Source of the DNA: Ochromonadaceae sp. CCMP2298
Taxonomy: Eukaryota; Sar; Synurophyceae; Ochromonadales; Ochromonadaceae
DNA: 14,512 bases
Reading direction: 5' to 3'
Assembly (NCBI GenBank): GCA_026770595.1
Contig: MU634202.1
Span: 1-14,512 of the forward strand
Shown here: piece after piece, positions 8,501 through 14,512 of the stretch
Numbering within the stretch: position 1 is the first letter of the stretch
Layout of the letters: every line of letters starts with the position of its first letter
Made by a program: the position numbers and the translations under genes
The notes under the pieces: model-generated
What the model was told of the DNA's origin: nothing
Seen by the model: only the letters and a program-made list of their open reading frames with translations
The model's database searches: none

Positions 8501-11500
8501 GCGACTCCACCTCCCCGCACAGCTGCGCGATGCGCGTCTCACCGTCCACCACCACCATCAACTTGTCCTCCAGCATGCCCGCAGCGTCCGCCAGCCTCGC
8601 ACGCGCGTCGTCCAGGTCGCGGCCCAGCAGCGCATTCACCTTGTCGAACTCGCTCACACGCGTGGTGAGCGCACCCTTGTCCACCTCTGCCTGCTGCGCC
8701 TGCGCCCACAGTACAGCCAGCGATTCCTTCAGCTGCTCCACCTGCTGCGCGTACTCAGCATGCATCGTTTGCAGCTCCACCACCGCCGTCTGGGAGCGAC
8801 CCAGGTCTTCCCTGCTGTGCTCCAGCTGCTGCTGCAGGGCCCCGCCGTCCTCCCGCAGCGCCTCGCTCTCCACCGCAGCGTCTGCCAGCTGCCCGTGCGC
8901 GGCCTGCAGCTCGGCATAGGTGGTGTCCAGCAGCCCTCTGGCGTCCCTAAGCTCCGTCTGACAGCCCGCCAGGTCCTCCTCCAGGGTAGCAGCTGAGGCC
9001 TCCAGGTGATCGCCTCGCTGCGCTAGAGTCTGCAGCTTCTCCTCCGCCTCGCCCAGCTCCACCTCCAGCAACTCCCTCTCACGCAGGGCAGCCGCCTCCC
9101 TGTCACCCATCTCCTCGCTAACCCTGTCCACCTGGCAGTCCCGCTCATGCAATGCACTGTCTAGACCAGTCACCCGCCTCTGCAGCCCCTCGCCCTGCCG
9201 CAGCGCTACAGCCAGCTCCTTGCGTGTCTCCTGCAGCTGCTCCACCTTCGAGCGCATCTCCTGCTGCTTGGCGATCAGGAAGGACTCCACGCTATGCGAG
9301 CGGTCCAGGCTGGCGTGCACGTTCTCCTCCAACTGGCGCACCATGTCCCCGAGCTGGGCGTCGTCGGCGCACAAAAAGGGGTACAGGTGGGACAGGTCCT
9401 GTCGCTGCAGCGTGAAGGCCTTGGGCGAGCCCGCAACTGCGTCAAGCGTCATCTGCTCCTGCACCTGCAGTGCGCGGTGCGACTGGCCCACTCCGTGGAA
9501 GCGCGAGTTGAGCGCCTCCAGAAAGGTCCGCAGCGCATCCTGCTGCCTCTCCCCGCTGCGCTGACGCGTCTTCAGGTACTGCTCCTGCTCCCTGGCCCGC
9601 TGCTGCACTGCACCCAGCACCGCAGACAGCATGCCCTCGGGGGGACTGACGCCGTCTCCCTCCAGCGCGGCGATCGAGGCGCTGGCTCTGTCAGAGGGAG
9701 AAGCCAGCGTCTGCAGCGCAGCCACGCCATGCATCAGCTCTGCAGCCAGCAGGCGGCACTTGCGATCGCTCAGCACACGCGTGTCCTCCAGCGCAGCCCC
9801 CGCACGCTTCTCCTCCTGCAGCTGTCTATGCGCGGCCTCCAGCTGCCCCTGGGTCTCCTGCACCTGCCCCTGCAGCTCCTCCCGCTCCGCCGCGCTCTGC
9901 CTGGCCTGCGCATCCTTCTGCGCACCCAGGTCGTCAATCTGCCTCGACATGGCCAGCAGCTCCTCTCTCAGCCTGTCGATGTGTCTGCCGAACTCGGCTT
10001 CCGACGATGCCCTGAGTCTGTCCAGCTGCTGCCTCGCCTGCACGTCTCGCTTCTCCATCTCGCAGCGCAGGCCCGTCACCTCCTGCTGCTGCTTGCTGAT
10101 GTGCGCAGTCAGGTCCGTGCTGATGGAGGAGGCGTTGGCGCGCGCCACGTGCAGGTCCGCCGACATGTTAACACCTCTCAGGTGGAACTGCCTCAGCTCC
10201 TCCAGCACCGCCTCCAGCGACGAGGGCACGTCATCCCACAGCGAGTCGCACTCCAACTCCAATGCGGTGAGCGTCAGCTTGCGGCCCTGCACACTCAGAG
10301 GCCTAGAGGAGGGGCTGGGGCCGGGGCTGGGGCTGGGGGTGCTGGTGGCGGCCGATCCAGGTCCAGGAGTAGTGCCGGCATTGAAGCGCCGGGGAGAGAG
10401 TAGCGGCGTGCCCGGACCAGCGGCCCCGTCCATAGCGGGCGAGGGCGGTAGGGAGCCCGACTGCGGGCTGCTGTTCTTGAGTCTTAAGCTCTGCGTGGCC
10501 TGCTCTGACGCATTCAGGCGGTGTGCGGCTGACTGCATGGCGTGCCTCAGGGCCTGCAGATTATCGATCTCCTTCTCTGCGTGCGAGCGGATGCTCTGCT
10601 GCAGCCTGCTCTGCCGGTGCCTCAGCTCTGCCAGCAGCTTGTCCTTCTCGTCGTGCGCCTGCTCCAGCTTCTCGATGCGCCGCTTGGCTCTCTGCTGCTC
10701 CGCCTCCACCTTGGCCAGCTGCCCCTGCTTGGCCGCCACCCGCTGCTTCATCTCGTCAGCACGCTGCGCAGTGTCCTCGTGCGCAATAGCCAGCTCGCTG
10801 TTCTCCAGTTTGAACAGAGAGACAGACTGCTCCATGGCCCCCTGCTTGCCCCTTAACTCCCCCAGGTCGTCCTCTGCGATCTGCCTGAGCCTCGTCTGCT
10901 GCTCCAGGTGCCTCCTGCGCTGCCCTAGCTCCTGACGCATGTGCTCCGCCTCCGCCTCATGCTCCTCCTGGGCCTTCGCAAGGTCCGCAGCGTGGTGCTC
11001 CTTCAGGCGCTTGGTCTCTGCGCGGCTCTGCGTCTGCATGACCAGGAAGTCCTTCTGCAGCTGCCCCTCGCTGTCCCGCACCGCCTGCAGCGACTCTCTG
11101 AGCATGCTGATCTCGTAGTCGTAGTTGATGCGCTGGTCGGAGCTCTCGATCTGCTTCACCGAGGTCGTGAAGGGCCTCTTCAGCTTGCCCTGCATCTCCG
11201 ACAGCTCCCTCTGCAGCGCACTGTACAGCTCGTCCTTGCTGTGCACTGTGCGCGCCAGGTCCCTATGCTTCCTGCGCAGCTCCTGCACCTCGCCGTCGCT
11301 CTGCTCTTGGGCCGCGGTGGAGGCAGCCAGCTCCTCCTGCAGCTGTGCCACCCTGCTCTGCGCCTTGCCCAGGCTGCTGCGCACGGAGGCGGCCTCCAGC
11401 ACGCGAGAGCCTAGCTGCGCGTCCAGATCGCCTATGCGCATCTGCAGGTCGCGCTCGTTCTCCTGGAAGCGCTTCTCCGCCCCCTTCAACTGCGCCACCT

Positions 11501-12854
11501 GCTCCCGCGCCTCCTGACTGAGCAGGCGGGCGGCACGCAGCTGCGCCTCGTACTGGGCCTTGGCCTCGTGCATCGCTTGCTGTAGCGCATCCGTTTCGTC
11601 GCGCAGCCGCGTATGCAGATCCGAGTTGGCGCCCCGCTGTTCCCCCAGCTCCTCCAGCAGCTGGTTTTTTTCCGCGAACAGGCGCCGCAGCTGCTGGGAT
11701 AAATTGTCGTACAGACGCTGCATCTCGGTCACCGACACCAGCTGTCCCTGCCCTGGTGAGGAACCGGAACCTGTACTGTACCAGGGCGGGGATGAGCCAG
11801 AACCCGTGGCAGAGGGGGGGGCCTGGGCGCTGCCGGGGGCCTGCGCCTTGAGGGGGGTGACGGAGGCGCGCAGCAGGGACTCGTTGCTGCTGGCCAGGAG
11901 CATGAGCGCGTCCAGCTTGTCCATGCTCAGCCGCAGCACCGCCGCGCCCTGCTGCACCTGCTCTGGCGTGGGCGTGGAGCTGGGCTGTGCGCCCCAGCTT
12001 GGGGAGTTGGCGCCCATCTGTGCCGCCAGTGCCTGCTGCTTGGACAGCGCCTCGCTCAGCTCCCTGAGCACTTGCTGCTGCTGCCCCGACAAGCTCTCCT
12101 GCTCCTGCAGCACGTAGTCGATCTTGCTGCTCACGGCCCTGTCTGAGGCGGCTATCTGCGAGGCCAGTGCGTCCGACTTGAGTCTCCAGAAGTCCACCTC
12201 CTTCGCCAGAGAAGCGAACTTCTCCTCGTGCTGCCCCACGATCAGAGCGATGCTGTGGCTCACCTGCACCGCGGAGCTGTCCCCCGGCCCCTCACCCTCC
12301 TCCAACAACTGCTCGTCCCCCTCCGTGTACTCGCTGGACTGGTCCCGCTTTCCCTGCGGGGTCTCGCGGCGTGACTGGACTCCGGGCCTGCTGCCGCCGC
12401 TCCTATCCGCACCCCCTCCAGAATGCAGTTCCCCGGTTCCCCTATCCCTGCGGTACGGCGTCTCTGGCCCTGAGCCTCCACTGCCGCGAACCGCCCGCGC
12501 CTGGGGACTGATCGATCGTGTCGGCGACCTGTACGCATTGCCCGCGAAAGCCGCCCCACCGTCGTGCTCCTGCTGCTCCTGCTGCTCCTGGTAGGTCTGG
12601 CTGGTCTCAGTCTCCGCCTCCTCATCCTCCTCGTAGATAGTCGTCTTGCTCACCTCTTCCTTGTACATGTCGAACACGGAGCGACGCAGGTCTTGCAAAC
12701 AGCGCCCGATCTCCAAGTAGGGGTGGATGTCCGGTGCGGGGCGGGAGGAGTCGATGGAGACCGAGCCCGTGGTGCTCGTGGACATGCGCAGGGCGTCGTC
12801 CAAGTTCTCCATATTTAGCTGCTCTCCTTCCGGAACGTACTCGTTTCGAAACAT
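2574..12854 (-). CDS. Giant coiled-coil scaffold-like protein, 3,426 aa
   Basis: A single open frame of 10,281 bp; such length is itself strong evidence of coding. Approximate plan: 1-200 Ser/Gly/Glu/Gln-rich, disordered; 200-280 short coil; 280-373 Ser/Pro linker; 374-793 coiled coil; 794-858 Pro/Ser linker; about 905-1030 coil; 1030-1175 non-coiled island; 1175-2380 very long coil with 11-residue repeats at 1592-1664; 2380-2405 break with NPF at 2399-2401; coil to about 2690; 2700-2750 acidic then Arg/Ser-rich linker; coil; 2958-3095 second non-coiled island; short coils; 3265-3360 Ser/Thr/Pro linker; basic helix near 3380-3402. No P-loop, motor or catalytic motif is visible. The layout suits a centrosome, rootlet, golgin or similar scaffold, but I recognise no family. 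The ATG at 12854 is the first in frame (T at -3); the ATG at 12812 (Met15) has better context (A at -3, G at +4). It is probably constitutive or cell-cycle regulated, inferred only from multiple SP/TPxR/K sites. Confidence 0.9.
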   Translation of the reverse strand: MFRNEYVPEGEQLNMENLDDALRMSTSTTGSVSIDSSRPAPDIHPYLEIGRCLQDLRRSVFDMYKEEVSKTTIYEEDEEAETETSQTYQEQQEQQEHDGGAAFAGNAYRSPTRSISPQARAVRGSGGSGPETPYRRDRGTGELHSGGGADRSGGSRPGVQSRRETPQGKRDQSSEYTEGDEQLLEEGEGPGDSSAVQVSHSIALIVGQHEEKFASLAKEVDFWRLKSDALASQIAASDRAVSSKIDYVLQEQESLSGQQQQVLRELSEALSKQQALAAQMGANSPSWGAQPSSTPTPEQVQQGAAVLRLSMDKLDALMLLASSNESLLRASVTPLKAQAPGSAQAPPSATGSGSSPPWYSTGSGSSPGQGQLVSVTEMQRLYDNLSQQLRRLFAEKNQLLEELGEQRGANSDLHTRLRDETDALQQAMHEAKAQYEAQLRAARLLSQEAREQVAQLKGAEKRFQENERDLQMRIGDLDAQLGSRVLEAASVRSSLGKAQSRVAQLQEELAASTAAQEQSDGEVQELRRKHRDLARTVHSKDELYSALQRELSEMQGKLKRPFTTSVKQIESSDQRINYDYEISMLRESLQAVRDSEGQLQKDFLVMQTQSRAETKRLKEHHAADLAKAQEEHEAEAEHMRQELGQRRRHLEQQTRLRQIAEDDLGELRGKQGAMEQSVSLFKLENSELAIAHEDTAQRADEMKQRVAAKQGQLAKVEAEQQRAKRRIEKLEQAHDEKDKLLAELRHRQSRLQQSIRSHAEKEIDNLQALRHAMQSAAHRLNASEQATQSLRLKNSSPQSGSLPPSPAMDGAAGPGTPLLSPRRFNAGTTPGPGSAATSTPSPSPGPSPSSRPLSVQGRKLTLTALELECDSLWDDVPSSLEAVLEELRQFHLRGVNMSADLHVARANASSISTDLTAHISKQQQEVTGLRCEMEKRDVQARQQLDRLRASSEAEFGRHIDRLREELLAMSRQIDDLGAQKDAQARQSAAEREELQGQVQETQGQLEAAHRQLQEEKRAGAALEDTRVLSDRKCRLLAAELMHGVAALQTLASPSDRASASIAALEGDGVSPPEGMLSAVLGAVQQRAREQEQYLKTRQRSGERQQDALRTFLEALNSRFHGVGQSHRALQVQEQMTLDAVAGSPKAFTLQRQDLSHLYPFLCADDAQLGDMVRQLEENVHASLDRSHSVESFLIAKQQEMRSKVEQLQETRKELAVALRQGEGLQRRVTGLDSALHERDCQVDRVSEEMGDREAAALRERELLEVELGEAEEKLQTLAQRGDHLEASAATLEEDLAGCQTELRDARGLLDTTYAELQAAHGQLADAAVESEALREDGGALQQQLEHSREDLGRSQTAVVELQTMHAEYAQQVEQLKESLAVLWAQAQQAEVDKGALTTRVSEFDKVNALLGRDLDDARARLADAAGMLEDKLMVVVDGETRIAQLCGEVESQSFSLTQEGLQLKQAREQLDYSSTALAQLQIQHNALQRDCDSAAEGLAQAQDKNGVLESLVDEADGLIRELKSRVAKTQEALQGAEASVALGATANADLQQELADFQTFDVDYRVALETLELRNRDLVLLRQTLAQQATEYEAQLSVAEEGHETDLRGATDGHQLQMRGAVDQHEAQLRDVVVEHASQMRVAAEELRDVVVEHASQMRVAAEEQVRCEELIAQLSESLADVTQQHQSATRIGEELVVAGAEKAAEGQLLAERLATAHRQVLHFERQAALLAERTAALEEARGKVGQLQEQGSEMRARGEVLDAELQATQQERARLEECCVVLQASLQETRDTAGEQERALVEGAEGLAAKTEALAVLERDRDVQERERGSWERERESLQDKLQVCTSSLTSAQIDLADKSANLKVHLEWKLQMQGERAAMHEQLERAQEGQQALSHTLERTRREEEELTKECSFLQTSLAKAEAQGASQRSTIRSLRDANDELEAGAAVLQGCVSELEQEAQRGEQLERALTEALRDVQGLQLQGEAMGAELQDKNVQLLKERTGVEDGRKELEAAGRELWAKTATEAELRESRGELEKTKRALEVAERELHSRQVQGERLQLDLDAKAAQFDSALLEVAQGQRELRTTTEALYAARSSGEISAAQLGSLREEVALAKQQLNESSAQVMLRSATAEQQGRTRSELEGRVAVLEGSGRELQQRLQAAEAAKKELSDKNAEGAKGERERAEGRVEQSVQRALQLQCDLDVARRDLAALQRTADEAQLRFTLQSGAAEGVKAQLSALQADNNRLRSDVGETSRDRRAFDVEVQEQAGLRAENEVLRQSVAELQRRVQVRDSERQIAENEQLAEKNMQIASLRREADDLTAALGEHSRVKSAFDRQEEERAVVLKDLMELKIENEKLQSRIKTTQMDMELSQRQFSFTNLMMAGSSGVRAGNPFDTGVRERDEKLSGAMEKITALLSEKEASAVQKDSTQAEMQGLHLQLSEVRHACARFSDQNGKFEDKLDQAREKLEAAAVARSDLDHRNHSLLTEAAQLRSQLELRTHEGEKLAAKLEMQEGRASDAAASLQEKWAAAQGEVQKQTFAAQSMQRELEQTKGARVAEGERAQLELSSLQRELQASKSQAVQLHETAVSARLDYVTDRERLVELERTSAQLERQGVELKQRLGESESTAALLRGEVQAERGAAASLTAELASTSRQSWAFEQALNTERRQTEQLSDQIAQSLELICAGEGEGEEDSAGDASNLGPGSPVPRSPSRSLSRSPSRSLSPSRSRSSPDGRGRDGKLTVEHLALNLTSEMTKYHGIYAGVEESRGRNSQLEKRLSALTRQEGESQRAQHQLASQLEEACSLGEEQRAQLERAHLSLRENEHKLTCIKAANGELEFLCESMGRELKTAVARVEELDRNTAEQRAQWLRQMEQVRADAEERFERELQHMSQQVGESAEKLQAASRSTQSMQADQLQAQQETAKAQHEAVKAQQELESVGAAVRALYSQVSSVPPPSASAGVSFSAPLFADEFRATSPIALLTSLQGQFGTWVVAVSDLRASSLAQQGDLGMRGEIVDELDRRQQSFSAQVQRCLGAVLADAEALVTTHSAAAALLFAPSDDDPSAESLTDPYQRIVRAIAAARRQHDQRVRGLSAECETLRVKLSHRDSQLGGVHSYRDPDTASVGSNSVASSQQMQQRSLQTQLTRALRERTELLASVEKLTKEGRRAEGDLRKLLKQSAAAKDSWTLAEERYQTQVRQLQAQTQVGEAGTGARMGPGGGSNDALLQELLQYRAATEQKILDFDKLLATTFYHATGTPGQPNARSPEQLRLEQSLDLDEQEELGLGQRRGLAQEMHMEPTSPTPAALRRNSTPATASSYSTGTPGALATPRLGGTITGRGGSGVGSASDGLLSGMLQDFHTVLKEHRRLKRLCSSQQMCVMALRLLQKEREAEALAAVAAAASSLSQAGRLRK
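4630..4701 (-). repeat. Arg/Ser-Pro dipeptide repeat in the giant protein
   Basis: Hexamer-like repeats (GGGCTG, CGGCTG, CGACTG on the plus strand) encode a tract of alternating RS, SP and SL units near residues 2718-2740, preceded by an acidic GEGEGEED stretch. Such RS/SP tracts are flexible and are usually heavily phosphorylated. The repeat is in frame and probably expanded by slippage. Confidence 0.8.
7863..7970 (-). repeat. 54-bp in-frame tandem duplication in the giant gene
   Basis: Positions 7863-7916 and 7917-7970 are two copies of the same 54-bp unit with a single mismatch, which is silent. Each encodes the same 18 residues (LRDVVVEHASQMRVAAEE). Near identity at the DNA level means a recent duplication or ongoing homogenisation. 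The unit equals one 11-residue plus one 7-residue coiled-coil repeat, so it preserves the helix register. Confidence 0.97.
7863..8081 (-). repeat. 11-residue (hendecad) repeat block, residues 1592-1664
   Basis: Reading the protein from residue 1592, units of 11 residues follow one another with the pattern H/Y-x-x-x-L/M-R/S: YEAQLSVAEEG, HETDLRGATDG, HQLQMRGAVDQ, HEAQLRDVVVE, HASQMRVAAEE, then a 7-residue insert and a second HASQMRVAAEE. This is a 33-bp periodicity at the DNA level. Hendecads pack as nearly straight or slightly right-handed coiled coils, in contrast to the heptads around them. Confidence 0.85.
10311..10339 (+). other. G-quadruplex motif in the Pro/Ser linker
   Basis: Five runs of four or five G separated by 2-base loops (CT or CC) occupy 29 bp on the plus strand, which is the template strand for the giant gene. 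On the sense strand this is the C-rich codon run for alternating Pro/Ser/Gly near residues 839-848. It fits the canonical G4 pattern well. Whether it forms in vivo is unknown. Confidence 0.85.
12567..12590 (-). repeat. 9-bp coding microsatellite (QEQ repeat)
   Basis: The plus-strand unit CTCCTGCTG is repeated 2.7 times. On the minus strand it encodes QEQQEQQE, residues 89-96 of the giant protein, at the edge of the acidic N-terminal tail. It is a likely site of length variation. Confidence 0.75.
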
Positions 12855-13114
12855 ACACGGCTTCTGCTCGCGCGCAGGCTCTTGCAGAGAAGAGTTCAGT
12901 GGTCGCCTGGGCAGGCTTTCTGCGAGGTTTGCGGCCACGGATTTCCCGCGCGTCGACCTGTCGCCTGCCTGCGGTTTCGTACAATACAGTGGGCTCCGTT
13001 GCTGGTGCGCTGCCAATCTACCAGCGCAGAAAGGTCGGCGGGGAGGGAACAACAACAGCAAGAAATTGAGCAAGTCACGCTTTGAAAGAATCTCGTGTGT
13101 TTTCAAAAGATTTT
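12855..13114 (-). promoter_or_regulatory. 5' leader of the giant gene, open in frame
   Basis: The frame of the giant gene stays open upstream of its first ATG for 86 codons, to a TAA at 13115-13113, without any other ATG. On the minus strand the stretch at about 13070-13010 is pyrimidine-rich and ends in TAG/CAG near 13019-13008, resembling a 3' splice site. The leader may therefore contain the end of an intron and a further coding exon may lie upstream. Otherwise it is an ordinary 5' UTR. Confidence 0.4.
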
Positions 13115-13390
13115 ATTTTTGTGGGTGAGCAGAAGATTAGGCGGAGAGGGAGGAATCCCTGGCCACAGATGTGGTCTAAAATGGAATTACATTGATAAGT
13201 TTTGGTTGTTTTATTCCCAAAACCGTTTCAGATTTCCCCCTTATTTTGACCGGCTCGGTATAAACCGGACCAAAAGTCCTGCCTATAGAGTCGGGAGAAA
13301 AAGTCAAGAGCTGATCCACTATAATTAAAATCTAGTGTGCCCATTTCTTCCCGTCGTTTGATACAAGATGAGTTGTACGAGCTTTCATCG

Positions 13391-13398
13391 TATAAATA
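13391..13398 (+). promoter_or_regulatory. TATA-box-like element TATAAATA
   Basis: TATAAATAGG matches the eukaryotic TATA consensus on the plus strand. A start would be expected near 13420. Downstream on the plus strand only tiny ATG frames follow (8 and 12 codons), so any transcript would be non-coding or spliced. It points away from the giant gene and may be a chance match in AT-rich DNA. Confidence 0.35.
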
Positions 13399-13403
13399 GG
13401 ACT

Positions 13404-13458
13404 GCGCATAGATAGCTGATTATTTAAATATGGTATTTGTGCGCAGAAATAGCTGATT
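13404..13458. repeat. Pair of 18-bp direct repeats
   Basis: GCGCATAGATAGCTGATT at 13404-13421 recurs as GCGCAGAAATAGCTGATT at 13441-13458, 16 of 18 bases identical, start to start 37 bp. The pair lies just downstream of the TATA-like box. It could be a doubled protein-binding site or a remnant of a local duplication. Confidence 0.75.
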
Positions 13459-14252
13459 GTGAAGATGGATCGAAAGAATAAAGAAGATGTCCATGGATGT
13501 TGATACTATTAAATTTCTACGTATACCAATGTCTTGACAATGATATGGTGTAGCTCGTACCAGTCCTGCGCCCACCGGCAGCTACTCCCCAGCCGAAGGT
13601 CATCCGTAGGACGCGATGTGGTGTCCTCCAGCAGCGGAAGGGAACGAGGGCTATACAGTTTCTCTCCATAATCCCACTGACGATCTTAATAATAGCATGT
13701 ATAGATTGGTTTGCACTGTGGCTCGTGTTCAACCGCTGTTAGCTGTAGAGGGGTCCAATTCTTAATTCACATAAATATTTGAACATCTGAATTATGTCAT
13801 ATGTCTGTCAAGGAGGTGATTCACAAAAGGCTGTTGGTGCATCTGAAGAGCCGAGAGAAGACCCCACCCCTGCTGCCACGCTATAATGATCAAGTGCGTG
13901 CTGTAGTAGAGCTGGTTGGAATATCTTGGTGGTGTTGATGGCATAAAACTTACTGTTCTGGTGCCCTACAGGTCCGCCAAGGGTAGGGATCACGGAACAG
14001 GGTCGACGAGGAGAGGCCGCCTATATTCCCGATCGGCATCGGTCTGCGCGCCAAAGTAGAAGACATGTGTAATCCGCAACATGAACTCACTTAATCATGG
14101 GGAAAAGCGGCAAATAGGAACATTTGGTCAACTACATTTAACACTTATGTGTCGTCACACTTGTCAACGGTCCGAGCTCTGACTTTATCAGCATTCCATG
14201 CTCACCACCGACCACGCACTCACTCACCCAGGAGAAAAATTCTGGTTCTCGC

Positions 14253-14512
14253 TTAGGCATCAAGAGCGGCCTTCCTGGCAGCGGAGTCAGCCGCGTATTT
14301 CTGAGAGGTAACGGTTATATTGTGGGGGGTGGGGGTAGGGAGGGTGAGTTGTGAACGGCCAGGGTAGGACTTGTCCGATATGAAGCAGGAACTCACCGCC
14401 TTGGTCTTGTCGTCGATGGCGGCCCACATCTGGCCGAGCATCTTGCCGGTCTCGCCGAAGGTGGCATCAGGGTGGGAGATCTTGATTCCAGGTCTCTTCT
14501 CGGAGCAGAAGA
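14253..14512 (-). CDS. HMG-box protein, 3' end (partial, two exons)
   Basis: HMG-box proteins bend DNA and act in chromatin and transcription. The 5' part lies beyond the window. Exon at 14512-14397 contributes 38 complete codons: the end of helix I with EKRPGIK, then SHPDATFGETGKMLGQMWAAI (helix II, with the box's conserved Gly and Trp), then DDKTKA. Exon at 14300-14253 adds 15 residues and TAA, completing helix III as KYAADSAARKAALDA. Joined across the intron in phase 0 the sequence reads K-A-K-Y, matching the family's KxKY block. The protein ends right after the box with no acidic tail, as in small NHP6/HMGB-like proteins or as the last box of a longer one; number of boxes unknown. It is transcribed in the same direction as the giant gene, about 1.4 kb upstream of it. 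Confidence 0.9.
   Translation of the reverse strand, partial: FCSEKRPGIKISHPDATFGETGKMLGQMWAAIDDKTKAVSSCFISDKSYPGRSQLTLPTPTPHNITVTSQKYAADSAARKAALDA
14301..14396 (-). other. 96-nt GT-AG intron in the HMG-box gene
   Basis: On the minus strand the donor is GCG|GTGAGT at 14396 and the acceptor CTCTCAG|AAATAC at 14301. It is phase 0. Removing it restores an HMG helix III, while reading through gives unrelated sequence. A C-rich tract lies at 14344-14324 and an ATAAC-type possible branch site near 14313. It is the only intron I can support in the window. Confidence 0.9.
14324..14344 (+). other. G-quadruplex motif within the HMG intron
   Basis: G6, G5, G3 and G3 runs separated by loops of 1, 2 and 1 bases lie on the plus strand, opposite the sense strand. 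On the sense strand this is the pyrimidine-rich tract upstream of the acceptor. Short loops make it a strong G4 candidate in the template strand. Confidence 0.8.

Larger units (their letters stand above)
13115..14252. other. AT-richer intergenic region without a clear gene
   Basis: About 1.1 kb between the giant gene's 5' end and the stop codon of the HMG-box gene. Base composition drops sharply from the GC-rich genes. Open frames (for example 13517-13732 and 13808-13993, minus) are short, begin at TTG or GTG, and match nothing I recognise. Contents I can point to: minus-strand AATAAA at 13112-13117 and 13210-13215, plus-strand AATAAA at 13477-13482, a TATA-like box at 13391 and an 18-bp direct repeat. 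It should hold the HMG 3' UTR and the giant gene's promoter. Confidence 0.65.

Noticed and set aside
9294-10935. Overlapping plus-strand open frames of 369 and 434 codons
   Set aside because: Antisense shadows of the coiled-coil gene with Leu/Gln/Arg- or Ser/Cys-rich repeats and no domain.
2574-12854. Motor or SMC/ATPase identity for the giant protein
   Set aside because: No P-loop (GxxxxGKS/T), no signature motif and no motor-like globular head are visible in the 3,426 residues.
13517-13732. 71-codon minus-strand frame
   Set aside because: Begins at TTG, no ATG until late, and composition resembles the surrounding non-coding DNA.
13810-13822. AAGGAGGTGAT, identical to the complement of the bacterial 16S rRNA 3' end
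   Set aside because: The match stops after 11 bases and no rRNA sequence surrounds it; chance.
13808-13993. 61-codon minus-strand frame
   Set aside because: Begins at GTG, no known motif, no splice-supported extension.

Overview
The window looks like nuclear DNA from a GC-rich microbial eukaryote, most likely an alga. The evidence is a gene with a canonical GT-AG spliceosomal intron (HMG box, right end), a SET-domain methyltransferase, a 10.3-kb coiled-coil gene, and a small protein that resembles plastid fibrillins and begins with a secretory-type signal peptide. That kind of N-terminus is typical of plastid proteins in algae with secondary plastids (stramenopiles, haptophytes and relatives). 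The lineage is inference; nothing here fixes the species.

Layout, left to right. 1-377: non-coding, opening with two adjacent 7-bp tandem arrays of different sequence. 378-1040 (-): PAP/fibrillin-like protein, 220 aa. 1041-1405: short divergent promoter region. 1406-1963 (+): small SET-domain protein, 185 aa, with a presequence-like N-terminus. 1964-2573: intergenic region between convergent genes. 2574-12854 (-): one uninterrupted 3,426-codon frame for a giant coiled-coil protein, about 70% of the window. 12855-14252: AT-richer non-coding stretch with a TATA-like element and a short direct repeat but no convincing gene. 14253-14512 (-): the 3' end of an HMG-box gene, two exons, cut by the window edge.

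The genes do not form an evident pathway. Two are chromatin-type or protein-methylation-type (HMG box, SET), one is plastid-type, and one is structural. The giant protein alternates long heptad coiled coils with Ser/Pro-rich linkers that carry many Ser/Thr-Pro-x-Arg/Lys sites and two non-coiled islands. This architecture is common in centrosome, basal-body, rootlet and golgin scaffolds, but I cannot assign a family. It is the best candidate here for something undescribed. Its most unusual parts are a block of 11-residue repeats containing a near-perfect 54-bp tandem duplication, the two non-coiled islands, and a basic helix at the C-terminus. I see no CRISPR array, mobile element, rRNA or tRNA.
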